DNA from: Actinomadura sp. NAK00032
Lineage (GTDB): Bacteria; Actinomycetota; Actinomycetes; Streptosporangiales; Streptosporangiaceae
Length of the DNA: 64,000 nt
Reading direction: 5' to 3'
Assembly: GCF_013364275.1 (NCBI RefSeq)
Contig: NZ_CP054932.1
Span: forward strand, 2,542,001-2,606,000
Shown here one piece after another: positions 18,172 through 30,229 of the stretch. Both the position numbers and the translations under genes were made by a program. Numbering within the stretch: the first letter of the stretch is position 1; each line of letters opens with the position of its first letter. The notes under the pieces were generated by a model, which saw only the letters and a list, made by a program, of their open reading frames with translations, was not told the DNA's origin and did not search any database.

Positions 18172-18705
18172 TCATCGCTCCAGCAGGTCCAGCAGCCGCC
18201 GTTTCAGCGCTTCGAGCTGCGCGGCGTCGTACAGCTCGGGATCATGGCTCACCACTTCCCAGAGGCCCTCGGCCGCGAGCCGGACGACCAGCGCGGCGCC
18301 CGGGTCCCGGTCCTCGCCGGGGTCGCGGCCGTGCCAGCGGCGCATCGCCTCGTTCAGCGGCTCGGCCTGCTCCGGGTCGGCCGCGGCGGCCGTGATGGCC
18401 GACCAGCGCCGGTAGGCGCGGGCCTCCCCGGTGAGGATCTCGAACGTGGCCTCGACGTAGGCGCGGGTGTAGGCGCTCGGCACGCCGCCCGCGTAGGTGT
18501 CGACGTAGGCGGCGATCAGGTCGTCGAACTCCTCGATGACCCGCGCCACCATGGCCCGGACGAGCGCGTCCTTGGTGGGGAAGTGGTAGAGCAGCCCTCC
18601 CTTGCTGACGCCGGCGCGGTCGGCGACCGCGGTGAGCGTCAGCGCCTGCGTGCCCTGCTCGGAGAGCACGGCCTCGGCGGCGTCCAGAAGGGCTTCTTTC
18701 GTCAT
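18172..18705 (-). CDS. TetR-family transcriptional repressor
   Basis: 177 residues. N-terminal helix-turn-helix ALTLTAVADRAGVSKGGLLY then HFPTKDALVRAM (residues ~20-52), typical of TetR proteins; the C-terminal two thirds is the variable ligand-binding part. An 8-base-arm palindrome lies 11 bases upstream of the start codon, so it very likely controls itself and the MFS gene downstream. GAGGA precedes the ATG. Divergent from the cysteine desulfurase gene, whose start is 132 bases away. The ligand is probably a substrate of the pump. Confidence 0.92.
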   Translation of the reverse strand: MTKEALLDAAEAVLSEQGTQALTLTAVADRAGVSKGGLLYHFPTKDALVRAMVARVIEEFDDLIAAYVDTYAGGVPSAYTRAYVEATFEILTGEARAYRRWSAITAAAADPEQAEPLNEAMRRWHGRDPGEDRDPGAALVVRLAAEGLWEVVSHDPELYDAAQLEALKRRLLDLLER

Positions 18706-18715
18706 GGTCCTCCTA

Positions 18716-18737
18716 CTGTACCGGCTGGACGGTACAG
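18716..18737. promoter_or_regulatory. TetR operator
   Basis: Perfect inverted repeat CTGTACCG (18716-18723) / CGGTACAG (18730-18737) with a 6-base centre, placed just upstream of the TetR start codon. Size and spacing match operators of TetR dimers. Confidence 0.8.
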
Positions 18738-18837
18738 ACGCTGAACCGGCCCTCCCCGGCGGCTATTCCCGCCCTCGCGCGCAACGGCACGGGCACCGGC
18801 GGGGAACAGGACCGGCGCGGATAATGTTGACCGCGTG

Positions 18838-20013
18838 GTGACCTACCTCGACCATGCGGCGACGACCCCGATGCTGCCCGAGGCCGTCGAGGCGATGACG
18901 GCGGAGTTGCGCGAGCTGGGGAACCCGTCCTCCCTGCACGCGGTGGGACGGCGCGCCCGCCGCGTCGTCGAGGAGTCCCGCGAGATCATCGCCGAGGCGT
19001 TCGACGCCCGGCCGAGCGAGGTCGTGTTCACCTCGGGCGGCACCGAGGCCGACAACCTCGCGGTCAAAGGCCTGTTCTGGGCCCGCCGTGCCGCCGATCC
19101 CGCCCGCACCCGCGTGCTGGCGGGCGCCGTGGAGCACCACGCCGTCATGGACGCGGTGCAGTGGCTCGCCGACCACGAGGGCGCCAAGGTCGAGTGGCTC
19201 CCGGTGGACGGGCTGGGCCGCGTCCGCCCCGAGACGCTCCGCGAGGCGCTCGGATCCGGCGACGACGTGGCGCTCACCACCGTGATGTGGGCCAACAACG
19301 AGGTCGGGACGGTCCAGCCGGTCGCCGCCCTGGCCGCCGCCGCCCGCGAGCGCGGCGTCCCCCTGCACACCGACGCGGTCCAGGCCGCCGGGCAGCTGCC
19401 CGTCGGGTTCGCGGCGAGCGGCGCGCAGGCCCTGACCATTACCGGCCACAAGCTCGGCGGGCCGATCGGCGTCGGCGCGCTGCTGCTCGCCAAGCCCAAA
19501 GAGCCCGTCTTCCTGGACCCGGTGCCCCTGCTGCACGGCGGCGGACAGGAGCGCGACGTCCGGTCCGGGACGCTCGACACCCCGGCCATCGCCGGGTTCG
19601 CCGCCGCCGTCCAGGCCACCGTCGCGCACCGGGAGGCCGAGGCGCGCCGCCTCACCGAGCTGCGCGACCGGCTGGTCGAGGCCGTCCGCGCCGCCGTGCC
19701 GGACGCGGTCCTGAACGGCGACCCCGCGGACCGCCTCCCCGGCAACGCCCACTTCTCCTTCCCCGGCTGCGAGGGCGACGCCCTGCTCATGCTGCTGGAC
19801 GCGCGCGGCATCGCCTGCTCCACCGGGTCCGCGTGCTCGGCCGGCGTCTCCCAGCCGAGCCACGTCCTGCTCGCGATGGACGCGAGCACCGAGCGCGCCC
19901 GCGGCTCGCTGCGCTTCACCCTCGGCCACACCTCCACCGAGGCCGACGTGAAGGCGCTCGCCGACGCGATCGGCCCGGTGGTGGACCGGGCGCGCCGCGC
20001 CGGCCTCAGCTGA
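18838..20013 (+). CDS. Cysteine desulfurase (IscS/NifS family)
   Basis: 391 residues. A PLP enzyme that takes sulfur from cysteine. The PLP lysine is Lys205 ([10 protein letters not shown]) and the catalytic cysteine is Cys333 in the STGSACSAG loop; a further Cys328 precedes it. HAATTPM at the N terminus and [18 protein letters not shown] are family signatures. Next to mnmA it most likely feeds sulfur to tRNA 2-thiouridine. TAATGT (18822-18827) lies ten bases before the GTG at 18838 and seven before the GTG at 18835, so a leaderless start at one of these is likely; I chose 18838 ([10 protein letters not shown]). Confidence 0.94.
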   Translation: MTYLDHAATTPMLPEAVEAMTAELRELGNPSSLHAVGRRARRVVEESREIIAEAFDARPSEVVFTSGGTEADNLAVKGLFWARRAADPARTRVLAGAVEHHAVMDAVQWLADHEGAKVEWLPVDGLGRVRPETLREALGSGDDVALTTVMWANNEVGTVQPVAALAAAARERGVPLHTDAVQAAGQLPVGFAASGAQALTITGHKLGGPIGVGALLLAKPKEPVFLDPVPLLHGGGQERDVRSGTLDTPAIAGFAAAVQATVAHREAEARRLTELRDRLVEAVRAAVPDAVLNGDPADRLPGNAHFSFPGCEGDALLMLLDARGIACSTGSACSAGVSQPSHVLLAMDASTERARGSLRFTLGHTSTEADVKALADAIGPVVDRARRAGLS

Positions 20014-20068
20014 CCGCAGACCGATCTGCCCTGGTTTGACCGTCTCTTGAACGGGGACGGCGTTGCCC

Positions 20069-20905
20069 GTGACGACGGACGTGAGCGACGGCATCAAGCA
20101 GGCGGCGGGACACCCCTGGTTCCACCACCTGTCCCGGGCGGGCCTGGCCTCCCGCGGACTCCTCTACCTCCTGATCGGCTGGCTCGCCCTCCAGGTGGCG
20201 TTCGGCGGCGGCGGGAAGGAGGCCGACCGCAAGGGCGCGCTGGAGGCGGTCGCCGGGAAGCCGGGCGGCCCGGTCGTCCTCGGGCTGATGGCGGCCGGGT
20301 TCGCCGCGCTCGCCCTCTGGCAGTTCGCCGAGGTCCTGTACGGGCGTCCCATGGCGGACGGCGACAAGCTCACCAAGCGGCTCGGGTCGGCGGGACGCGC
20401 CGTCGTGTACACGGCGGGCTGCGCGGCGACCCTGGCGTTCCTGCTCGGCCACCACGGCACGTCGAGCGACCGGCAGTCCAAGACCATCACGGCGCGGCTG
20501 ATGGGCGAGCCCGGCGGCCGCTGGCTCGTCCTGGCCATCGCCATCGGGTTCGTGGTCTGGGGCGTCGTCGTGGTCGCCGGCGCCGTCCGCCGCGGCTTCC
20601 TGGACGAGCTGAAGACCGCCGAGATGGGCAGGGCGGCGCGGCGGCTCGTCCAGCCCCTCGGCATCGTCGGGAACGGCGCCCGCGGCCTGGTCGGCCTCGC
20701 CGCCGGCGCGTTCCTCGCCTACGCGGCCGCCACCTTCCAGCCGGAGAAGGCCCGCGGCCTCGACGGCACGCTGCGCGAGTTCGCCGCCACCCCCGCCGGC
20801 GCCTGGGGCCTCGCGGCCGTCGCCGCCGGCGTGCTCACCTTCGGCCTCTACTGCTTCTGCGAGGCCCGCTGGCGCAAGGTCGACGCCACCCGCCAGGGCT
20901 GGTAG
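20069..20905 (+). CDS. DUF1206 domain membrane protein
   Basis: 278 residues with three repeats of a paired-helix unit, each beginning near a LSRAGLASRGLLYLLIG-like segment (the second near LGSAGRAVVYTAGCAA, the third near GIVGNGARGLVGLAAG). This is the DUF1206 pattern found in actinobacteria; function is unknown. The start could be the TTG at 20063 two codons upstream; the GTG at 20069 is preferred because TTG starts are rarer and neither has a strong ribosome site. It ends 13 bases from the convergent gene at 20919. Confidence 0.85.
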   Translation: MTTDVSDGIKQAAGHPWFHHLSRAGLASRGLLYLLIGWLALQVAFGGGGKEADRKGALEAVAGKPGGPVVLGLMAAGFAALALWQFAEVLYGRPMADGDKLTKRLGSAGRAVVYTAGCAATLAFLLGHHGTSSDRQSKTITARLMGEPGGRWLVLAIAIGFVVWGVVVVAGAVRRGFLDELKTAEMGRAARRLVQPLGIVGNGARGLVGLAAGAFLAYAAATFQPEKARGLDGTLREFAATPAGAWGLAAVAAGVLTFGLYCFCEARWRKVDATRQGW

Positions 20906-20918
20906 GCGTTTCCGCCGC

Positions 20919-22001
20919 TCAGGGCTGGTAGGGCGCGAGGGCCTTCCAGCCGGGGTCGGCGGTGGAGGCGACCTTGGCCTTGCCCTCCGGCCAGCCCGCG
21001 GCGAGCTGGTCGAGCTCGGAGATGACGCCCGAGTCGGGGTCGGCGTACAGGTGGAAGACCCGCAGGCCGTCACCGGTCTCCCGGACCGCGAGGACCGCGC
21101 GGTCGCCGAGCTTGGCCAGCTTCTTCTCGAAGGAGCGCAGCGCGCCCGCCGACGGCTCGACCGGCAGCCGGTCGGGGTTGCTGTTGGCGTACGGGACGGT
21201 GATCGCCACGTGCAGGTCGCAGAGCGGGTAGTCCTGCCGGTGCAGCGGGAACCGGGCGCCGAGCCGGGCCGGGTGCCCGCGCGGGGTGCGGCCCTCGCCG
21301 CTCAGCCAGGCGGGCTCGGCGAACGGCTCGGCGACCTGCTCGACGACGGCGGGCAGCATCGCCGGCACCAGCGCGTCGATCGGCGCCTCCGTCGCGATCG
21401 CGACCTCGCCGATCCAGCGGGCCACGTCGTCCTCGCCGAGCGCCCAGTACAGGACGTTCAGCGCCACCTGGAGCTGCTGCTCCTCGGCGACGAACAGGAA
21501 GTCGGGGTGGTAGGCGGTGATGTGCACGCGGGCGCGGTCGGCGTCGGCGCGCATGCCCAGCCGGACGTACTCCAGGTCGAACTCGTGGTCGCCGAGGACG
21601 AGGTCCTGCGACAGCATCTCCGGGTCGGCCTGGCGCGCCGGATGGAAGCTCCAGCCGCCGGCCGCGGCACCGGAGGGCGCCGTGCGGGCCCACCGCTCGG
21701 TGAGGCCGCGCAGCTCCGGGTCGCCGCCGCCGGTCACGGTCAGCGACGGGCTCCGGTCGTCGGCGCCGCCGATCTCCCACTGCAGCCCGGAATGGATCTT
21801 GTGGACGCGGCGGGACAGCTCCTCGATCGTCTCGGCCGACAGCCCCTCGCCGGGCACGGCGGCCTCGGCCGCGTCGGGTTCGGGCCCGGCGGCCAGCGAC
21901 GCCTCGATGGTGGGGCGGGCCTGCGCCCACCACTCCCAGAACTCGCTGATCGCGGGCGGTACGACGGTGGACGCCTCGCGCGGACGGCGGAAGATTCCCA
22001 T
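20919..22001 (-). CDS. Conserved hypothetical protein, cytosolic
   Basis: 360 residues, no signal peptide or membrane segment, acidic. Starts [11 protein letters not shown]; the central part ([34 protein letters not shown]) and the C-terminal part ([36 protein letters not shown]) resemble actinobacterial proteins of unknown role. I do not recognise a catalytic motif. The ATG at 22001 faces the mnmA start with 67 bases between, so the two share a divergent promoter region. The longer open frame upstream of 22001 overlaps mnmA and is not used. Confidence 0.8.
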   Translation of the reverse strand: MGIFRRPREASTVVPPAISEFWEWWAQARPTIEASLAAGPEPDAAEAAVPGEGLSAETIEELSRRVHKIHSGLQWEIGGADDRSPSLTVTGGGDPELRGLTERWARTAPSGAAAGGWSFHPARQADPEMLSQDLVLGDHEFDLEYVRLGMRADADRARVHITAYHPDFLFVAEEQQLQVALNVLYWALGEDDVARWIGEVAIATEAPIDALVPAMLPAVVEQVAEPFAEPAWLSGEGRTPRGHPARLGARFPLHRQDYPLCDLHVAITVPYANSNPDRLPVEPSAGALRSFEKKLAKLGDRAVLAVRETGDGLRVFHLYADPDSGVISELDQLAAGWPEGKAKVASTADPGWKALAPYQP

Positions 22002-22068
22002 AGCGGCCCCAATCGTACGCGGAAATGCGGACGGCGGACCGGGCCACGCCGCGTACCCTCGAAGGACT

Positions 22069-23145
22069 ATGACTCTGCGCGTTCTCGCCGCCATGTCGGG
22101 CGGCGTCGACTCCGCCGTGGCCGCCGCCCGTGCCGCCGAGGCCGGGCACGACGTCACCGGCGTCCACATGGCCCTGTCCAGCAACCCGCAGTCCTACCGG
22201 ACGGGCGCGCGCGGCTGCTGCACCCTGGAGGACTCCCGCGACGCCCGCCGCGCCGCCGACGTGATCGGCATCCCCTTCTACGTCTGGGACCTCGCCGAGC
22301 GGTTCCACCAGGACGTCGTCGAGGACTTCGTCAGCGAGTACGCCGCCGGCCGCACCCCGAACCCGTGCCTGCGCTGCAACGAGAAGATCAAGTTCGCCGC
22401 GCTGCTCGACCGCGCCATGGCGCTCGGCTTCGACGCCGTCTGCACCGGCCACTACGCCCGCCTGGAGGACGGCGTCCTGCGCCGCGGCGTCGACCCGGCC
22501 AAGGACCAGTCCTACGTGCTGGCCGTCTGCACGCCCGAGCAGCTCGCGCACGCGCTGTTCCCGCTCGGCGACACCTCCAAGGCCGACATCCGGCGCGAGG
22601 CGGAGCGGCGCGGTCTCCAGGTCGCCGACAAGCCCGACAGCCACGACATCTGCTTCATCGCCGACGGCGACACCCGCGGCTTCCTCGCCGAGCGGCTCGG
22701 CGCCCCCAAGGGGCCGATCGTCGACACCGACGGCAACGAGGTCGGCGAGCACGACGGCGCCTACGCGTACACGATCGGCCAGCGCAAGGGCCTGCGGCTC
22801 GGCACCCCGGCGCCGGACGGCCGCCCCCGCTACGTCCTCGACATCTCCCCGGTGACGAACACGGTGACCGTCGGGTCGCGCGAGCAGTTGGACGTCCGCG
22901 AGATCACCGGCGAGCGCGCCGTGTGGCTGGGCGACGCCCCGGACGGCCCCTTCGCCTGCCAGGTCCAGCTCCGCGCGCACGGCGAGGTCTACGACTGCAC
23001 CGCCGAGCGGGACGGCGACGAGCTGCGCCTCACCCTCGCCGCCCCGGCGCGCGGCGTCGCGACCGGCCAGGCCGCCGTCCTCTACACCGGCGACCGCGTC
23101 CTCGCGTCCGCCACGATCGCCGACACCACCCGCGTCCCCGCCTGA
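22069..23145 (+). CDS. mnmA: tRNA-specific 2-thiouridylase MnmA
   Basis: 358 residues. Thiolates U34 of tRNA-Lys, -Glu and -Gln using ATP and sulfur from a cysteine desulfurase. PP-loop SGGVDS (10-15), catalytic Cys100 (NPCLRCN) and the second catalytic Cys195 (HDICFI) are present, as is GQRKGL. The cysteine desulfurase encoded at 18838 is the likely sulfur donor. TACCCT (22054-22059) ends nine bases before the ATG and GAAGGA also lies close, so either leaderless or short-leader translation is possible. Confidence 0.96.
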   Translation: MTLRVLAAMSGGVDSAVAAARAAEAGHDVTGVHMALSSNPQSYRTGARGCCTLEDSRDARRAADVIGIPFYVWDLAERFHQDVVEDFVSEYAAGRTPNPCLRCNEKIKFAALLDRAMALGFDAVCTGHYARLEDGVLRRGVDPAKDQSYVLAVCTPEQLAHALFPLGDTSKADIRREAERRGLQVADKPDSHDICFIADGDTRGFLAERLGAPKGPIVDTDGNEVGEHDGAYAYTIGQRKGLRLGTPAPDGRPRYVLDISPVTNTVTVGSREQLDVREITGERAVWLGDAPDGPFACQVQLRAHGEVYDCTAERDGDELRLTLAAPARGVATGQAAVLYTGDRVLASATIADTTRVPA

Positions 23146-23229
23146 CACGGTTCGGGTACGCGGGCCGCAGCACCGCGGCGGGGTGCCGGGTGGCCTATCG
23201 TCGCGTGGACGGATCTTGGGAGGCGTGCT

Positions 23230-24048
23230 GTGGAGTTCGGTGTTTCGACGTTCGTGACCGATGAGGGGATCGGGCCGGCGGCGCTCGGGCGTGCGCTGGA
23301 GGAGCGCGGGCTCGGGTCGCTGTACCTGGCCGAGCACACGCACATCCCGGCGAAGCGGGAGACGCCGTGGCCCGGCGGGGCGGAGCTGCCCCGGATGTAC
23401 TACCGGACGCTCGACCCGTTCGTGGCGCTGACCGCCGCGGCGGCGGCGACGGAGCGGCTGCGCGTCGGGACGGGCATCGCGCTGGTCGTCCAGCGCGACC
23501 CGATCGTGCTGGCGAAGGAGGTCGCGTCCCTCGACCTGGTCTCCGGCGGGCGGGCGGTGCTCGGCGTCGGCGCCGGCTGGAACCGGGAGGAGATGCGCAA
23601 CCACGGCACCGACCCGAGGACGCGGATGCGGCTGCTCCGCGAGCGCGTGCTCGCCGTCAAGGAGCTGTGGACGCGGGACCGGGCCGAGTTCCACGGCGAG
23701 TTCGTCGACTTCGACCCGGTGTTCTCCTACCCCAAGCCCGTCCAGGACCCGCACCCGCCCGTGATGATCGGCGGGTCCGGCCCGACGACGTTCGACCGGG
23801 TGGTCGAGTTCGGCGACGGCTGGATGCCGATCTACGGGCGCGGCACGGACACGCTGGCGGCGCGGATCGCCGAGCTGCGCGAGCGGGCGGGCCGCGCGGT
23901 GCCGGTCACGCTGTTCGGCGTGCCCGCGAAGGAGGAGGTCGTCGCCGAGCTGGCGGCCGCCGGCGTCGACGAGGTGCTGTTCAACCTCAGGACCGAGCCC
24001 GAGGACGTCACGCTCCGCCACCTCGACCGGCTCGCGGAGCTGGTCTGA
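23230..24048 (+). CDS. LLM-class F420-dependent oxidoreductase
   Basis: 272 residues, luciferase-like TIM barrel. Signature segments LYLAEHTHIPAKRETPW, LRVGTGIALVVQRDPIVLAKEVASLDLVSGGR, LGVGAGWNREEM and PVMIGGSGPTTFDRVVEFGDGWMP place it in the F420-dependent LLM group of actinobacteria. Uses reduced F420 (or FMN) to reduce an unknown substrate. GTG start with GGGAGG (23218-23223) six bases upstream. It sits between mnmA and the MetE-like gene, probably under its own promoter. Confidence 0.91.
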   Translation: MEFGVSTFVTDEGIGPAALGRALEERGLGSLYLAEHTHIPAKRETPWPGGAELPRMYYRTLDPFVALTAAAAATERLRVGTGIALVVQRDPIVLAKEVASLDLVSGGRAVLGVGAGWNREEMRNHGTDPRTRMRLLRERVLAVKELWTRDRAEFHGEFVDFDPVFSYPKPVQDPHPPVMIGGSGPTTFDRVVEFGDGWMPIYGRGTDTLAARIAELRERAGRAVPVTLFGVPAKEEVVAELAAAGVDEVLFNLRTEPEDVTLRHLDRLAELV

Positions 24049-24073
24049 TCACGGCGCCGATAGGGTCGGGGAC

Positions 24074-25081
24074 GTGACGACGAGCTACCCGTGGCAGGCG
24101 GGGACGGCGACCGGGGTGGGGTCGTATCCGGGGGAGGACCCGGCCGAGGCCCTGCGGGTCGTGCTCGGGGAGCTGCCCGAGCTGCCGCACCTGCCGGAGC
24201 TGCCCGCGCGCGGCCCCGGCGCCGACCTCACCGGCCGGACCGCCGGGCTGCTGATCGACATGCCGGTGCGGGTCGAGCCGTCCGGCTGGCGGTTCTCCGA
24301 CCGGCCCGGCCGCGACACCCGCCGCGCCCTCGACCACCTGGCCCGCGACCTCGACGTCCTGGAGGAGGTCGCGGGCGGCCACGACGGGCCGTTCAAGATC
24401 CAGGTGTGCGGGCCGTGGACGCTGGCGTCCACGATCGAGCTGCGGCACGGCGACCGGGCGCTGAAGGACCCGGGCGCCGTCCGGGACCTGGCCGCCTCGC
24501 TCGCCGAGGGCGTCGCGGCGCACGTCGCGGACGTCCGGCGCCGGCTGCCCGCGGCGGAGATCGTCCTGCAGCTGGACGAGCCGGGGCTGCCCGCCGCGCT
24601 GGCCGGGACGGTCCCGACGGCCAGCGGCTTCTCGCGGCTGCGCGCCGTCGAGGAGGCCGTCGCCGAGGACGTCCTCCGCACGGTGATCGACGCGGCCGGC
24701 GCCTACCCGGTGGTGCACTGCTGCGCCCGGAACGTCCCGTACGGGCTGCTGCGCGGCGCCGGCGCGAAGGCGATCTCGGTCGACCTGCGCCTCGTGCCGA
24801 AGCACGACGACGACGCGGTGGGCGAGACGATCGACGCGGGGATCGGGCTGCTCCTCGGCACGGTGCCCGGTACCGACACCGCCCTGCCGTCCCTCCAGGC
24901 GACCGGGGAGCCGGTGCGGGACCTGTGGCGGCGGCTCGGCTTCCCGCCCGCGCGACTGGCCCGCCAGGTCGTGATCACTCCCGCCTGCGGCATGGCGGCC
25001 GCCTCCCCCCGCTACGTCCGCGCCGCCCTCAAACGCTGCCGCGACACCGCCCGGATGCTGTACGAAGCCGCCGACGAGTGA
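24074..25081 (+). CDS. Cobalamin-independent methionine synthase C-terminal-like protein
   Basis: 335 residues, equal to the catalytic C-terminal barrel of MetE without its N-terminal half. Zinc ligands are recognisable: His215-Cys216 (VVHCCARN) and Cys305 (TPACGMA). ATGVGSYPGEDPAEAL at the N terminus and LQLDEPGLPAAL in the middle fit the short MetE-like group. The short form may use methylcobalamin or another methyl donor as archaeal MetE does, so it should not be called full MetE. TAGGGT (24061-24066) ends seven bases before the GTG: leaderless. This gene commonly lies before ligA in actinobacteria. Confidence 0.87.
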   Translation: MTTSYPWQAGTATGVGSYPGEDPAEALRVVLGELPELPHLPELPARGPGADLTGRTAGLLIDMPVRVEPSGWRFSDRPGRDTRRALDHLARDLDVLEEVAGGHDGPFKIQVCGPWTLASTIELRHGDRALKDPGAVRDLAASLAEGVAAHVADVRRRLPAAEIVLQLDEPGLPAALAGTVPTASGFSRLRAVEEAVAEDVLRTVIDAAGAYPVVHCCARNVPYGLLRGAGAKAISVDLRLVPKHDDDAVGETIDAGIGLLLGTVPGTDTALPSLQATGEPVRDLWRRLGFPPARLARQVVITPACGMAAASPRYVRAALKRCRDTARMLYEAADE

Positions 25082-25135
25082 GTGCCCGCGGGGCGTTTCA
25101 GCGGTGGGTCGGCCGGGCGTTGAGAAGGTGGATGA

Positions 25136-27355
<2,220 letters not shown>

Positions 27356-27612
27356 CGCGGTGTGGTCACGGGGGTCCGACCAGGGTCGCGTTACTCAGGG
27401 GTACACTACGATCACCCAACGGTGAGCGGCGGGTGTGATACGGCATAACGGAACGTACGCAATCGGTTTCGCGAAGTTGACCAAAGGCCGTACCCTCCCA
27501 CTCATCACGACCTACACCTGAATCTCCGGACGTAACACCCGGGAGGCGTCCCCCGGGAGCGGAGACGCCCGGTGCCGGGGGCCGGCCCCCCGAACCTCCC
27601 CCCGAGGATGTG
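27356..27612. other. Intergenic region with GC palindromes before a GGDEF-EAL gene
   Basis: 257 bases. TACACT near 27402 could be a -10. At 27577-27590 there is a perfect 14-base palindrome GGGGGCCGGCCCCC, preceded by a CCCGGGAGGCGTCCCCC segment that can pair with downstream GGAGACGCCCGG. I looked for a c-di-GMP riboswitch in front of the c-di-GMP gene and do not see its conserved core. Confidence 0.4.
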
Positions 27613-29760
27613 ATGAAGGACCCGAACAATACGCGGAACACGGCACCGCGCCGCGGCTCCCCGTTGTGGATCTACTTCGTCGTGGTCGTCCTGCTCGGCT
27701 GCGCGGCCGGCGGGGCGGCGTTCTCCGGGCTGAGCGCCGCCGACCTGGACGCACTCCTCGGCACGCCCGTGTTCTGGATCCTCGGCTGCTTCATCATCTT
27801 CGGCGAGATGCGCCCGATCATCACGCCGGGCTCCACCGAGAACAACGGCGCCACCACCTCCACCACGTTCTCGTTCGCGGCGCTGCTGTACGCCGGGCTG
27901 CCCATCGCCGCCGCGCTCCAGGCCGTCGCCGTCATCACCTGCGGCATCTTCCGCGGCCGCACCCCGCACCGGATCGCCTTCAACGCCGCGCAGTACACCC
28001 TCAGCCTCGCCGCCGCGCAGCTCGTCCTCGCGCTGTCGGGCAACCTCGCGACCCCGTCCAGCCTGTGGGTGCCGCAGGGGTCCGACCTGCCCGCGATCGC
28101 CCTCGCCGGCGCCGTGTACTTCGTCTGCAACGACACCCTCGTCGGCTCCGCCGTCGCCCTGCACGAGCGGGTCTCGCTGGTGAAGGCGCTCCGCTTCGAC
28201 CTCGGCTACCAGATCCTGGTGCACCTGGCGCTGCTCGGGCTGGCCCCGCTGATGGTCGTCGCGATGGACCGGTCCGCCCTGTTCGTGCCGCTGATCGTGC
28301 TGCCGTTCATCGCCGTCTACATGAACGCCTCGGTCTCCGTCCGGCGCGAGCACCAGGCGCTGCACGACGGGCTGACCGGGCTGCCCAACCGCAAGCTGCT
28401 GATCGTCCGCACCGAGGAGGCGCTCGCCGAGGCGCGCGGCGCCAGGAGCCGCGGCGCCGAGCGGCACGGCGCCCGCGGGCGCGGCGCGGAGCGGCACCGC
28501 CCCGGCCGGCTCGGGTCCCGGCGCCGCAGGCCCGCCGACCCGCCGGACCACCGCGCCGGGCTGTTCCTGCTCGACCTCGACCGCTTCAAGGAGGTCAACG
28601 ACACCCTCGGGCACCCCACCGGCGACCGGCTGCTGCAACTCGTCGCGCACCGGCTCACCCACAGCGTCCGCCCCGGCGACCTCGTCGCGCGGCTCGGCGG
28701 CGACGAGTTCGCGGTGCTGCTGCCGACCGTCCGGGACGAGGCCGCCGCCCGCGAGGTCGCCGCCCGGCTGCGCGCCGCGCTCAGCGAGCCCGTCCGGCTG
28801 GACGGCATGTCGTTCGACCTGGAGGCCAGCGTCGGCATCGCGCTGTTCCCCGACCACGCGCCCGACTTCGAGCTGCTCCTGCAGCGCGCCGACGTCGCGA
28901 TGTACAACGCCAAGGAGGCCCGCACCGGCGTCGAGACCTACTCGCCCGGCAAGGACCGCAACTCCCCGGCGCGGCTCAGCATGCTCGGCGACCTGCGCCG
29001 CGCCATCGACCGCTCGGAGCTGGAGCTGTTCTACCAGCCGAAGGTCTCGCTGCGGGACGGCCAGCTCGTCGGCATGGAGGCGCTGCTGCGCTGGCGCCAC
29101 CCCGACCAGGGCGTCCTCGAACCCGAGGCGTTCCTGTCCATCGCAGAGCAGACGTACCTGATGCGCTCGATCACCCACCATGTCGTGACGGCCGCGCTCG
29201 CGCAGACCGCCGCCTGGTGGCGCGAGGACCTCGCCGTCCAGGTCGCGGTGAACGTCTCCGGCCGCGACCTGCTCGACACCGGCCTCGCCGAGACGATCGA
29301 GGAGGGCCTGCTCGCCCGCGGCCTGCCCGCCGCCGCGCTCCAGCTGGAGATCACCGAGCGGATCCTGATGAACGAGCCCGCCTACGCCTCCGAGACCGTC
29401 GCCGCCCTCGCCGCCCTCGGCATCCCGCTCAGCCTGGACGACTTCGGCACCGGCTACTCCTCCCTCGTCCGGCTCAAGCGGCTCCCCGTCGAGGAGATCA
29501 AGATCGACGCCTCGTTCGTGCACCGGCTCGCCGACTCCACCGACGACGCCGTCATCGTCCGCTCCATCGTCGACCTCGTCCGCACCCTCGGGCTGCGCTC
29601 GGTCGCCGAGGGCGTCGAGGACCCGGCCACCGCCCAGACCCTCCGCGACATGGGCTGCGACGCCGCCCAGGGCTGGCACTTCGGCCGCCCGATGGACGCC
29701 GAAACCGCCACCGCCTGGCTCCGCCGAAATTCCCGCAAGGCCCCAGAACCCGCTGCGTGA
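27613..29760 (+). CDS. Membrane-bound GGDEF-EAL protein (c-di-GMP cyclase/phosphodiesterase)
   Basis: 715 residues. About eight N-terminal membrane segments in ~250 residues, then GGDEF and EAL domains. The cyclase active site GGDEF is at 362-366 with an RxxD inhibitory site (RPGD) five residues before it; the phosphodiesterase EAL (489-491) keeps VNVSGRD, DDFGTGYSSL, IKIDASF and AEGVED. Both activities look possible. The N-terminal part of the GGDEF domain carries an Arg-rich insertion (about 273-316, RSRGAERHGARGRGAERH). ATG 27613 is six bases after GAGG; a GTG one codon upstream is the alternative. Ends with an RKAPEPAA tail. Confidence 0.93.
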   Translation: MKDPNNTRNTAPRRGSPLWIYFVVVVLLGCAAGGAAFSGLSAADLDALLGTPVFWILGCFIIFGEMRPIITPGSTENNGATTSTTFSFAALLYAGLPIAAALQAVAVITCGIFRGRTPHRIAFNAAQYTLSLAAAQLVLALSGNLATPSSLWVPQGSDLPAIALAGAVYFVCNDTLVGSAVALHERVSLVKALRFDLGYQILVHLALLGLAPLMVVAMDRSALFVPLIVLPFIAVYMNASVSVRREHQALHDGLTGLPNRKLLIVRTEEALAEARGARSRGAERHGARGRGAERHRPGRLGSRRRRPADPPDHRAGLFLLDLDRFKEVNDTLGHPTGDRLLQLVAHRLTHSVRPGDLVARLGGDEFAVLLPTVRDEAAAREVAARLRAALSEPVRLDGMSFDLEASVGIALFPDHAPDFELLLQRADVAMYNAKEARTGVETYSPGKDRNSPARLSMLGDLRRAIDRSELELFYQPKVSLRDGQLVGMEALLRWRHPDQGVLEPEAFLSIAEQTYLMRSITHHVVTAALAQTAAWWREDLAVQVAVNVSGRDLLDTGLAETIEEGLLARGLPAAALQLEITERILMNEPAYASETVAALAALGIPLSLDDFGTGYSSLVRLKRLPVEEIKIDASFVHRLADSTDDAVIVRSIVDLVRTLGLRSVAEGVEDPATAQTLRDMGCDAAQGWHFGRPMDAETATAWLRRNSRKAPEPAA

Positions 29761-29862
29761 TCTCCAGCGCGCGCAGCCGCGCACGAGCCGTCCGGGGCCG
29801 GTTCCGGGCGTCTTTACCGACTGCCTTACGCGGAGTCGACAGGGGCGCTACGATCACGCGCC

Positions 29863-30201
29863 ATGAACAACGCCGCCCGCGGAGTGATCCTCGGCCTCGC
29901 CCTCATGGGCATGGGAGCCATGTTCTTCATGGTCATCGCCTCGATGCCCGACAGCGACAGCGACTTCAAGGCCGCCGACCTCGCCGGAGTCATCTTCGGC
30001 GGGTTCGTCATGCTGTCGTGCGCGGTGCTGGGGGCCGCCGCGCTGGCGGGCATGAAGGGCTCGGAGACGCCGCCGAAGCCGGTGACGTTCCCCTTCCAGC
30101 AACAGCAGCAGGGCGCCGTTCCGCCGCAGGGGCAGCCGTATCCGCAGCACGGCACGGGGCCGCAGCACGGAGTGCCGCAGCAGTACCAGCCGCCCCAGTG
30201 A
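29863..30201 (+). CDS. Small membrane protein with Gln/Pro-rich tail
   Basis: 112 residues. Two hydrophobic segments (GVILGLALMGMGAMFFMVIA and GVIFGGFVMLSCAVLGAAALAG) joined by a short acidic loop (PDSDSDFK), followed by a tail rich in Gln, Pro and His (QQQQQ, QHGTGPQHG). No known family recognised. TACGAT (29849-29854) ends eight bases before the ATG and no ribosome site is visible, so leaderless expression is likely. Convergent with the DUF6458 gene. Confidence 0.78.
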   Translation: MNNAARGVILGLALMGMGAMFFMVIASMPDSDSDFKAADLAGVIFGGFVMLSCAVLGAAALAGMKGSETPPKPVTFPFQQQQQGAVPPQGQPYPQHGTGPQHGVPQQYQPPQ

Positions 30202-30229
30202 CCGCGCCGTGGCCCGGTAGCGGGCCGGG

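Noticed and set aside
20006..21073. Minus-strand frame overlapping the DUF1206 gene
   Set aside because: The plus strand has a membrane protein with DUF1206 repeats; the minus frame has no coherent fold.
27356..27612. Possible c-di-GMP or ydaO-type riboswitch before a GGDEF-EAL gene
   Set aside because: I looked for the conserved cores of these riboswitches and found only G/C palindromes and promoter-like sequence.
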